From Arthrobacter sp. ERGS1:01 (GTDB lineage: Bacteria > Actinomycetota > Actinomycetes > Actinomycetales > Micrococcaceae), in assembly GCF_001281315.1 (NCBI RefSeq), contig NZ_CP012479.1:806001-870000 (forward strand): 64,000 nucleotides of DNA, in the 5' to 3' direction. Below are positions 33,701 through 47,720 of this stretch, one piece after another (the stretch's first letter is position 1; each line of letters begins with the position of its first letter). The notes beneath the pieces were generated by a model that was not told the origin of the DNA, searched no databases, and worked only from the letters and a program-made list of their open reading frames with translations. The translations under genes were made by a program, and so were the position numbers.

Positions 33701-34723
33701 CCCGATCCGGACGGGGCCGGGCCCGCCGAGGGGTGCGGCACACGCCACGACGGTCGCCTCGGTGGGGCCATAAGTGTTCCAGACTTCGCGTCCCGGAACC
33801 GCCAGCCGGGCTGCCAGTTCCGGCGGGCAGGCCTCGCCGCCAAAGATCAGCAACCGCACCGAGGCGAGGGCGTCCGCGGGCCACAGGGCGGCCAGGGTGG
33901 GCACGGTGGAGACCACCGTGATGCCGTGGGAGATCAGCCAGGGGCCCAGGTCCATGCCGGAGCGGACCAGGGACCGTGGCGCCGGAACAAGGGCCGCGCC
34001 GTGACGCCATGCCAGCCACATTTCCTCGCACGACGCGTCGAAGGCCACGGACAGTCCGGCCAGCACCCTGTCGTCGGCTCCGATGGGTTCTGCCTGCAGG
34101 AAGATCCTTGCCTCGGCGTCCACGAATGCCGCCGCCGAGCGGTGGCTGACGGCCACGCCCTTGGGGGTTCCGGTGGAGCCGGAGGTGAAGATGACCCAGG
34201 CATCGTCCCCCGGTCCGGGATTGCGGGGTGCCGGAAACGGAACCGGCCGGTCGCCGCTGAGGTGCAGGGCATTGCCGGCGGCGGGGTCGCCGAGGACCGC
34301 GGCAACTTTCGCTTCACCGAAGACGAGCTCGGCCCGTTCGGCTGGGTCGTCGGCGTCGACCGGCACGTATGCCGCGCCAATCGCGAGGATGGCCAGGATG
34401 GAAATGTAGAGTTCCGCGGTGCCGGACGGGATGCGCACCCCGATCCTGTCCCCGGCACCCAGGCCGGCAAGGGTCAGCTCGCGGGCCTTGCCCTTCACTG
34501 CGCGCAACAGCTCCTCATAGCTGAGGGATTGCACGCCGTCGTCCAGGGCCGAGGCCTGCGGAAAGAGCTCCGCGGTGGCCGTGACGATGTCCCACAGGGT
34601 GCGCGGTGGCGAAGCCAGCTCGCTGCCGGGCAATTGAGCGGAGTAGGTGGCCAGTGCGGCGCCGACTGAGTCAGGGTGGTGCATTGAATGTTGGCTCACT
34701 GGACGATTGTTCCCGTACAACAT
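30752..34723 (-). CDS. Pls/PosA-family nonribosomal peptide synthetase (poly(amino acid) synthetase)
   Basis: A large single-module membrane NRPS of 1323 residues, close to the size of epsilon-poly-L-lysine synthetase. Domains, counted from a TTG at 34729: adenylation (about 40-520) with A3 FTSGSTGTPKG (181-191), AFDASCEEMWLAWRHGA, A5 NTYGPTEAT (318-326), A7 YRSGDLV, A8 GRADDQVKLGGRRIELGEVD and A10 PTKTSGKVDRAALP (K509); carrier domain (about 535-605) with DADFFASGGGSLAAAQL, S566 as attachment site; then about six membrane helices alternating with three related soluble domains (about 740-850, 970-1085, 1200-1325) carrying hexapeptide-type repeats (GVKMGRNVDL, GAKVGKNVEA, GAKIGHGTWC). There is no condensation or thioesterase domain, as in Pls. 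Start is uncertain: ATG 34723, TTG 34729 or GTG 34699. Amino acid substrate not determined. Confidence 0.9.
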   Translation of the reverse strand: MLYGNNRPVSQHSMHHPDSVGAALATYSAQLPGSELASPPRTLWDIVTATAELFPQASALDDGVQSLSYEELLRAVKGKARELTLAGLGAGDRIGVRIPSGTAELYISILAILAIGAAYVPVDADDPAERAELVFGEAKVAAVLGDPAAGNALHLSGDRPVPFPAPRNPGPGDDAWVIFTSGSTGTPKGVAVSHRSAAAFVDAEARIFLQAEPIGADDRVLAGLSVAFDASCEEMWLAWRHGAALVPAPRSLVRSGMDLGPWLISHGITVVSTVPTLAALWPADALASVRLLIFGGEACPPELAARLAVPGREVWNTYGPTEATVVACAAPLGGPGPVRIGLPLDGWDLAVVDSEGGPVADGEVGELIIAGVGLARYLDPTKDAEKYAPMPAFGWERAYRSGDLVRLEREGLIFMGRADDQVKLGGRRIELGEVDAALQLLPGIVGAAAAVQPTANGGQLLVGYLVPAAGTQPDAGALRTQLAKSLPAPLIPMLTFTDSLPTKTSGKVDRAALPWPLDQATAGAESFAGSLDPEAEWVLTQWNAVLGGTASSLDADFFASGGGSLAAAQLVSALRQRYPRITVADVYSQPRVGALLELALGSVPKGGPTETVHRTVGRTRQSSQIFQTLMGVPLHVLVGMRWLTYLMAVNNVAVGLGALPGSPTISWWWVLACWAVFVSPWGRMAISVAAARLLLNGVRPGSYPRSGGVHLRLWLAEQIADMAAAVSLASAPWVPYYARALGVKMGRNVDLHSVPPVTGFLRLAEGCSIEPEVDLSGWWIDGDWIHIGEISVGAGAVVGSRSTLMPGARIGAGAHVAPGSAVRGKVRPGVTVAGSPAERIGKAKQSWPGQRAVTSWRLELLFSGASAVLSLLPFASAAAAVAVVLATLRGQASLSAAAPTLLWAVPVAALVWFVTTVLLVLGTVRLLGLGLREGHYPVRSRIGWQVWATERVLDLARDLLFPLYASLFTPVWLRLLGAKVGKNVEASTVLLVPKMTTIASGAFLADDTMIASYELGGGYLHIAPAKVGKRSFLGNSGMTAAGRTMPRNSLVAVLSATPAKAKAGMSWLGSPPVRLRRTHMDTDESLTFAPSRRLKIARGLWETCRLVPMVLTVAVAAGVLAVLDAVALAWGFLPAALLSGVVMMAAGAVAAGSAVAAKWLLVGRIKPGEHPLWSSFIWRNEVVDSFIELVSAPWFARAAVGTPAMVWWLRALGAKIGHGTWCESYWLPEADLVTLGESSTVNRGTVIQTHLFHDRVMSIDTVTLEAGATMGPHGVILPAARIGRSGTVGPASLVMRGETVPASSYWMGNPVSPWKGPEFSDRA

Positions 34724-34761
34724 GAACAATGGGTGTCCGGTGGTGAAACAATTACGTGCCG

Positions 34762-35736
34762 TTACGGCAGCAGGATGACCTTGCCGGTGGTTTTGCGAGC
34801 CTGCAGGTCCGCGTGGGCCTGCCCGGCGTCGGCCAGCGAATACCGCTCCCCGATGCGCGCGGCCAGCCTTCCCTCGGCCACCGCGTTGAACACCTCCGCC
34901 GAGCGCCAGCGGCGCTCCTTGGCGTTGAGCAGGTAGTGGCCCAGGGTGGGCCGGGTGACAAACAGCGAACCGCCGGAATTCAGGCGCTGCAGGTCCAGTG
35001 GCGGCACCTGTCCCGACGCCCCGCCAAAGAGCACCAGGGTGCCCCGGATGCGCAGCGACGCCAGGGAGCCGTCAAAGGTGTCCTTCCCGACGCCGTCGAA
35101 CACCACATCCACGCCGTCGCCGTCGGTGAGCTCCCGGACAGCGTCGGCAAAGCCGTCATAACGCAGCACGTCATGCGCGCCGGCCACGCGGGACAGCTCT
35201 TCCTTCTCGTCCGTGGACACCGTGGTGATGACCCGGGCGCCGCGATCCTTGAGCATTTGCGTGAGCAGCAGGCCCACGCCGCCGGCGCCCGCATGCACCA
35301 GCACGTTTTGCCCGGGCTCCACGTGATAGGCCGAATTCATCAGGTAATGGGCCGTCATGCCCTGCAACGGCAGCGCCGCGGCAATGTCCAGCGGCACGGC
35401 GGCCGGCACCGGCAGCGCCACCTCCGCCCGGATCAGCGTGTATTCGGCGTAGGCACCCGAACCCTCGGCCGTGGCAACCTGGTCTCCCACGGCAAAGCCG
35501 TGCACTCCGGGGCCGACCTCCACCACGGTGCCCGCAGCCTCGGAGCCGGGCGTGAACGGGAAGGGGACCTTGTACGTGCCGTCCCGCTGGTAGGTTTCAA
35601 TGAAGTTCACGCCCACGGCGGCCACCTTGACCAGCAGCTCACCACGCCCTGCAACGGGCCGCTCAACCTCGCGCAACACCAGTACCTCGGGCCCGCCGGG
35701 GGCAACGGCGACGATGGCTCGGCTTGGCTCGCTCAT
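34762..35736 (-). CDS. Zinc-independent quinone oxidoreductase (MDR superfamily)
   Basis: A 324-residue NADPH:quinone reductase-type MDR protein. N-terminal GroES-like part (VGVNFIETYQRDGTY, FTPGSEAAGTVVEVG), then the Rossmann motif VLVHAGAGGVGLLLTQMLKD and DVVFDGVGKDTF. It lacks the zinc-ligand Cys set of alcohol dehydrogenases. Start ATG at 35736 has GGAG 6 nt upstream; a GTG at 35748 is less likely. Its stop is only 38 bp from the Pls-like gene on the same strand, so the two could be one transcript. Whether it has a part in polymer synthesis is unknown. Confidence 0.9.
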   Translation of the reverse strand: MSEPSRAIVAVAPGGPEVLVLREVERPVAGRGELLVKVAAVGVNFIETYQRDGTYKVPFPFTPGSEAAGTVVEVGPGVHGFAVGDQVATAEGSGAYAEYTLIRAEVALPVPAAVPLDIAAALPLQGMTAHYLMNSAYHVEPGQNVLVHAGAGGVGLLLTQMLKDRGARVITTVSTDEKEELSRVAGAHDVLRYDGFADAVRELTDGDGVDVVFDGVGKDTFDGSLASLRIRGTLVLFGGASGQVPPLDLQRLNSGGSLFVTRPTLGHYLLNAKERRWRSAEVFNAVAEGRLAARIGERYSLADAGQAHADLQARKTTGKVILLP

Positions 35737-35842
35737 GGTGTTCTCCACTTCTCGATCGATGCGTACGTTCGCAGGCGCCGGGCTGGGAACGGCCCGAGTC
35801 TGCCTCCATCATAGGGCCGGATAATAGGGAAAACAGGGTGTC

Positions 35843-38102
<2,260 letters not shown>

Positions 38103-38420
38103 TGCGGTGGTCGAGCCTGTCTCCGGTGGTCGAGCCTGTCGAGACCCAGGTGGCCGGCTCACCTCCGGCGCCGGTCCGGCATTTTTCCGTCGACTATCCG
38201 ACGCCACGGCCGCGGGCGGCCTTAGGCGTCTCCTTTACGTCGACTACTAAAAATGCCGGCCCCGCCGCCTCCCTCGGTGAGCCGGACGGCGGAGGATCCG
38301 GGGTTTCCGTAGGCCGCGTCAGGGAGGCCGAGGCCGCCCGCGGCCGATTGGCCGGAAAGCGGCCGAGGGAATCCCGGTCCGCAGCCGGGAGGCGACACCA
38401 GCACGAACGAGAATCGAACT
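38103..38420. repeat. Palindrome-rich insert between argJ and argB
   Basis: No gene is supported in this 328-bp gap, which breaks an otherwise overlapping operon. It starts with two direct copies of CGGTGGTCGAGCCTGTC (about 38105-38145). A large imperfect inverted repeat follows: GGCTCACC with GGTGAGCC, and CCGGCATTTTT with AAAAATGCCGG, arms about 38156-38200 and 38237-38284. GGCCGCGGGCGGCCT (about 38208) also pairs with AGGCCGCCCGCGGCC (about 38331-38345). It looks like a REP/MITE-type or strongly structured element. Confidence 0.65.
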
Positions 38421-38430
38421 GAAGGAAGAC

Positions 38431-39329
38431 ATGATGAATTCGGTGGAAACCGCGCAGGACAAGGCCGCGTCGCTGATTGAGGCGTTGCCGTGGATCCAGC
38501 AATTTGCCGGCACCGTGGTGGTGGTCAAATACGGCGGCAACGCCATGATCAACGACGAGCTGCGCCGCGCCTTCGCCGAGGACATCGTGTTCATGCACCA
38601 TGTGGGCATCAAGCCCGTTGTGGTGCACGGCGGCGGGCCGCAGATCAACTCGATGCTCAAGCGCCTGGACATCCAGAGCGAGTTCAAGGGCGGGCTGCGC
38701 GTCACCACGCCGGAGGCCATGGACGTGGTCCGGATGGTCCTGACCGGCCAGGTGGGGCGTGAACTCGTGGGCCTGATCAACTCCCACGGAGCCTACGCCG
38801 TGGGCCTGTCCGGCGAGGACGGCGCCCTGTTGCAGGCCGAACGCACCGGCACCATCGTGGACGGCCTGCCCGTGGACCTCGGCCTGGTGGGCGAGGTTGT
38901 CGGCGTGAACCCCGGCGCCATCCTCGACCTGCTCGAGGCCGGCCGGATCCCCGTCATCTCCACCGTGGCCCCCGAAGTCGGGGACGCCTCAACGGTCCTG
39001 AACGTCAACGCCGACACCGCCGCCGCCGCGCTGGCCATCGCGCTGGAGGCCTCCCGCCTGGTCATCCTGACCGACGTCGAGGGCCTGTACGCCAACTGGC
39101 CCGACAAGTCATCGCTGCTCACCGAACTGGGCGCCGGCCAGCTGCGCGCCATGCTCCCGTCCCTGGAATCGGGCATGATCCCGAAGATGGGCGCCTGCCT
39201 GGCCGCGGTCGACGGCGGCGTGGCCCGGGCCGCCGTCGTCGACGGCCGCAGCGCACACTCGGTATTGCTGGAACTGATGACCACCGCCGGCAACGGCACC
39301 CAAATTTTCCCTGACGAAGAGGACGCCTC

Positions 39330-39333
<4 letters not shown>
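38431..39333 (+). CDS. argB: Acetylglutamate kinase
   Basis: A 300-residue amino acid kinase phosphorylating N-acetylglutamate, the usual point of arginine feedback control. [13 protein letters not shown] (ATP-site Lys), [16 protein letters not shown] (substrate Gly loop), [16 protein letters not shown] and [20 protein letters not shown] are present. The N-terminal helix ([20 protein letters not shown]) is of the arginine-sensitive hexameric type. Start is ATG 38431 or 38434; AAGGA at 38422 favours 38434. Stop overlaps argD (ATGA). Confidence 0.96.
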
Positions 39334-42153
<2,820 letters not shown>

Positions 42154-42158
42154 GTAAA

Positions 42159-42180
42159 AACGCCCCCACGGGGCGTTGTG
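42159..42180 (+). terminator. Terminator after argR
   Basis: AACGCCCC-CAC-GGGGCGTT, a perfect 8-bp stem with 3-nt loop, 6 bp after the argR stop and directly before the argG operator region. The following bases are GTGAATATTATTT. Confidence 0.7.
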
Positions 42181-42214
42181 AATATTATTTAGCAATAATG
42201 CATAAACATGCATT
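42179..42214 (+). promoter_or_regulatory. argG: Paired ArgR boxes upstream of argG
   Basis: AATGCATAAACATGCATT (42197-42214) is a complete 18-bp palindromic ARG box of the actinobacterial type. A weaker box beginning TGAATATTATTTAGCA starts at 42179, 20 bp before the matching TGCAT of the strong box. The argG start is at 42275. Confidence 0.8.
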
Positions 42215-42274
42215 ATGCTTTGAAGTAACGTGGACGACACTCGACAAGAGTTCTGTGAAAATAGGGAGAATAAC

Positions 42275-44898
<2,624 letters not shown>

Positions 44899-44913
44899 CG
44901 CCGTCGAGCCTGG

Positions 44914-44952
44914 CAAAATGCCCACATCCTCCCCGGATGTGGGCATTTTGGT
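44914..44952 (+). terminator. Terminator after argH
   Basis: CAAAATGCCCACATCC / GGATGTGGGCATTTTG, a perfect 16-bp stem with loop TCCCC. The A/T pairs at the stem base supply U-tracts on both strands. Confidence 0.9.
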
Positions 44953-44987
44953 TCCCTCGGCGTTTACGGGGCGGCTACTGTGAGTGC

Positions 44988-45719
44988 ATGACTGATATCA
45001 CCAACGAGGCGCTGATGAAGAACCTCGGCACCGCCGCCGACGTGCTCAGCAACAAGATTGCCGGCCTGAGCGACGACGACGTCCGCGCCGCCACCGAACT
45101 GCCGGGCTGGACCCGCGGGCACGTGCTGGCGCACGTCACCAACGTCTGCAATGCCATGGGCCGGCAGATTGAATACACCCTGCGCGGGGAAACCGTCGAG
45201 TTCTACGACGGCGGCATGGGCGGGCGCACCCAGGCGATCGAGATGGCCGCCGGCCACTCCGCCGCCGAGCACCGGGCAGACCTCGACGCCGCCCTTTCGC
45301 GCGTGCTGACGGTCCTCTCCGGACTGACCGCGGAGCAGTGGCAACTGCCCATCTCCTACCGCGACGGCGTGGTGCGCGACGGTGCGCTGGCGCTGTGGCG
45401 TGAACTGGTCATCCACCTGGCCGATTTGAACCTGGGGCGCGGGCCGGAGACCTGGTCCAAGGAATTCTGCTTCTACCTGATCGACTTCCTGACTGCCAGG
45501 GTGCCGGCGAACACGCGGCTGAAGCTGCTGCCGCTGGCCCTGCCGCCCATGACCGTCGGTGGTGGCGAAAATGCCGTGTCGATCTCCGGCATGCTGACCG
45601 ACATTGCCGCCTGGCTGGCCGGTCGCACACCGACCATGGGCAGCCTGCGGGCCGAGGCCGCCGCCGATTCGGTGGCGCTGCCCACCCTGCTGCCGTGGCC
45701 CTCCGCCATGGCGAAATAG
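44988..45719 (+). CDS. Maleylpyruvate isomerase family mycothiol-dependent enzyme
   Basis: A 243-residue protein with the DinB-like MDMPI N-terminal fold: TELPGWTRGHVLAHVTNVCN (metal-site His) and, later, ALWRELVIHLADLNLG with the other His ligands. The C-terminal about 70 residues form the smaller MDMPI_C-type domain. Such enzymes isomerise or detoxify substrates with mycothiol. ATG at 44988 lies 6 nt after TACTGT (44976-44981), suggesting a leaderless mRNA. Single gene. Substrate unknown. Confidence 0.85.
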   Translation: MTDITNEALMKNLGTAADVLSNKIAGLSDDDVRAATELPGWTRGHVLAHVTNVCNAMGRQIEYTLRGETVEFYDGGMGGRTQAIEMAAGHSAAEHRADLDAALSRVLTVLSGLTAEQWQLPISYRDGVVRDGALALWRELVIHLADLNLGRGPETWSKEFCFYLIDFLTARVPANTRLKLLPLALPPMTVGGGENAVSISGMLTDIAAWLAGRTPTMGSLRAEAAADSVALPTLLPWPSAMAK

Positions 45720-45724
45720 TCCGC

Positions 45725-45777
45725 CGGTGGTCGAGCTTGTCGAGACCCGCGCGGGGTCTCGACAAGCTCGACCACCG
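45725..45777. repeat. Perfect inverted copy of dispersed GGTGGTCGAGCTTGTCGAGACC repeat
   Basis: Two 24-bp arms, beginning CGGTGGTCGAGCTTGTCGAG and ending in its exact reverse complement, flank a loop of about 5 nt. It is the best-preserved copy in the window; partial copies lie at about 26943-26968 and 38105-38145. Could act as terminator after the MDMPI gene. Confidence 0.85.
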
Positions 45778-45802
45778 CACTTCCTGTACGTTCGATCAAC
45801 AG

Positions 45803-45861
45803 GTAAGCGCACGTAAGACGTGTGTAAGCCGGGTGTAAGCGGCGCCGGGAAGACTTGATAC
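45803..45861 (+). promoter_or_regulatory. Four GTAAG direct repeats, candidate SARP/winged-helix operator of the ABC exporter
   Basis: GTAAG occurs at 45803, 45813, 45824 and 45835, spaced 10, 11 and 11 bp, on one helix face. TTGATA (45855) and TGTATAGC (45881-45888) downstream are possible -10 or -35 elements. The array lies about 60 bp upstream of the ABC ATPase gene. SARP- and OmpR-type winged-helix proteins bind such 11-bp-spaced direct repeats. Confidence 0.55.
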
Positions 45862-45900
45862 CAAGAAGCACGGAAACCTTGTATAGCAAAGGAACCGATC

Positions 45901-46905
45901 ATGGTATCGACATCCCGACCCACCGAGCTGGCCATCGAGGCCCACGGTCTGGTCAAACTCTTTGGCACCAACCGTGCCGTCGACGGCGTTGACCTCGCCG
46001 TCAAGACCGGCACCGTCTACGGCGTGCTGGGGCCCAACGGCGCCGGCAAGACCACCACAATCTCCATGCTGGCAACCCTGCTGCGCCCGGACGCCGGGGA
46101 CGCGAGGATCTTTGGCTTCGACGTCCGCTCCGAGGCGCAGATCGTCCGCCAGCTCATCGGCGTCACCGGCCAGTACGCATCGGTGGATGAAAACCTGAGC
46201 GCCACCGAAAACCTTGTGCTGTTCTCGAAGCTGTTGGGCTTGAAGGGCTCGGCACCGAAGCGCAAGGCCGCCGAACTCCTCGAGGAATTCGGCCTGACGG
46301 AGGCTGCCAAGCGGCCATTGAAGAACTTCTCCGGCGGCATGCGCCGGCGGCTGGACCTGGCCGCGAGCCTGATCGCCCAGCCGCCGCTGATCTTCCTGGA
46401 CGAACCCACCACGGGCCTGGATCCGCGCACCCGCGGCCAGATGTGGGACACCATCCGGCGCCTGGTGTCCGGCGGCTCAACGGTCCTGCTCACCACCCAG
46501 TACCTGGACGAGGCGGACCAGCTCGCGGACCGCGTGGCCGTCATCGACAAAGGCCGCGTCGTGGCCGAAGGCACCAGCGACGAGCTGAAGTCCTCGGTGG
46601 GCACCGCCGCCCTGCAGCTGCGGCTCGTCAACGGCGCCGATATCCCGGCGGCCCGCGAACTCATCCGGACCACGCTCGGCGTGGAATCCGCAGTCACGCC
46701 CGAAGCCGCCCGGCTGACCGCCCCCATGCAACACGCGGATCTCGTCACGGACCTGCTCGTGGCCCTGCGCCGCGACGGGATTGCCGTCCAGGAAATCTCC
46801 GTCCAGCAACCCACCCTTGATGAGGTGTTCCTGACCCTGACCGGCCACGACACCGGTGCGGCCGAAAACGATGCCGCCACACCCGAATTGGAGACCGCGC
46901 GATGA
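45901..46905 (+). CDS. DrrA-type ABC transporter ATP-binding protein
   Basis: A 334-residue ATPase of the daunorubicin-resistance (DrrA) family. Walker A GVLGPNGAGKTTTISMLATL (about 42-60), signature FSGGMRRRLDLAASL, Walker B PPLIFLDEPTTGLDPRTRGQ and the switch H-region TTQYLDEADQLADRV. The C-terminal about 110 residues are the DrrA-specific extension. AAAGGA before the ATG. Pairs with the permease that starts in its stop codon. Likely exports a hydrophobic or antibiotic-like compound. Confidence 0.92.
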   Translation: MVSTSRPTELAIEAHGLVKLFGTNRAVDGVDLAVKTGTVYGVLGPNGAGKTTTISMLATLLRPDAGDARIFGFDVRSEAQIVRQLIGVTGQYASVDENLSATENLVLFSKLLGLKGSAPKRKAAELLEEFGLTEAAKRPLKNFSGGMRRRLDLAASLIAQPPLIFLDEPTTGLDPRTRGQMWDTIRRLVSGGSTVLLTTQYLDEADQLADRVAVIDKGRVVAEGTSDELKSSVGTAALQLRLVNGADIPAARELIRTTLGVESAVTPEAARLTAPMQHADLVTDLLVALRRDGIAVQEISVQQPTLDEVFLTLTGHDTGAAENDAATPELETAR

Positions 46906-47720
46906 GCACAGTAACCCCAGCCCTCTTGAACAACACCGGCTCCCTGCGCAACTACGTGGGGCCCCGGCAGATCATCGAAAACACGCTCACCATGGCGTGG
47001 CGCGGCCTGCTGAAAATCAAGCGCACCCCCGAACAACTCATCGACGTCACCGTCCAGCCCATCTTGTTCACGCTCATGTTCGCCTACATCTTCGGCGGCG
47101 CCATCTCCGGCAACGTCGCGCAATACCTGCCGCTCATGATCCCGGGCATCCTGGTCCAGACCGTCATCACCACCTCCATGGTGACCGGCGTGCAGCTGCG
47201 CGAGGACATGGACAAGGGCGTCTTCGACAGGTTCAAGTCCCTGCCGATCGCCCGGATCGCCCCATTGGCCGGGGCCCTGCTAACGGACACCCTCCGCTAC
47301 GCCATCGCGATCACCCTGACTTTCACCACCGGCTGGATCATGGGCTACCACCCTGCCGGCGGCTTCGGCAACGTGGTCCTGGCCGGACTGCTCGTCATGT
47401 TCTGTGCCTGGTCGGTCAGCTGGATCTGGGCGTTCTTCGGCGTCATCGCCCGCAGCGCCTCCAGCGTCCAGGGCATGAGCATGATCATCTTGTTCCCGCT
47501 GACGTTCCTGTCCAACGCGTTCGTCCCGGCCGACAGCCTGCCGTCCTGGCTGCGCGCCTTCTCCAACGTCAACCCCGTCTCCCACGTGGTGACGGCCGTG
47601 CGCGACCTCGCCAACAACGGCCAGATCGGCATGGCGGCGGTCTGGGCCGTAGTCGGCGCCGTGGTCATCGTGGCCATCTTCGCCCCGCTGACAGTCCGCG
47701 CCTACATGCGCAAGGCCTAA
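46902..47720 (+). CDS. DrrB-type ABC transporter permease (ABC-2)
   Basis: A 272-residue membrane permease with about six helices: a long soluble N-terminal part (to about residue 45), then PILFTLMFAYIFGGAISGN, LPLMIPGILVQTVITTSMVT, a conserved loop MDKGVFDRFKSLPIAR (typical DrrB motif), and LTFLSNAFVPADSLPSWLRA before the last helix. ATG overlaps the ATPase stop (ATGA). Its TAA lies in a CTAA that is shared with the stop of the convergent SARP gene. Confidence 0.92.
   Translation: MSTVTPALLNNTGSLRNYVGPRQIIENTLTMAWRGLLKIKRTPEQLIDVTVQPILFTLMFAYIFGGAISGNVAQYLPLMIPGILVQTVITTSMVTGVQLREDMDKGVFDRFKSLPIARIAPLAGALLTDTLRYAIAITLTFTTGWIMGYHPAGGFGNVVLAGLLVMFCAWSVSWIWAFFGVIARSASSVQGMSMIILFPLTFLSNAFVPADSLPSWLRAFSNVNPVSHVVTAVRDLANNGQIGMAAVWAVVGAVVIVAIFAPLTVRAYMRKA

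Noticed and set aside
31919..34669. Open frame of about 900 codons on the + strand opposite the Pls-like synthetase
   Set aside because: Composition (Gly, Gln, His, Arg) is that of a codon-bias shadow; the minus-strand frame has complete NRPS motifs.
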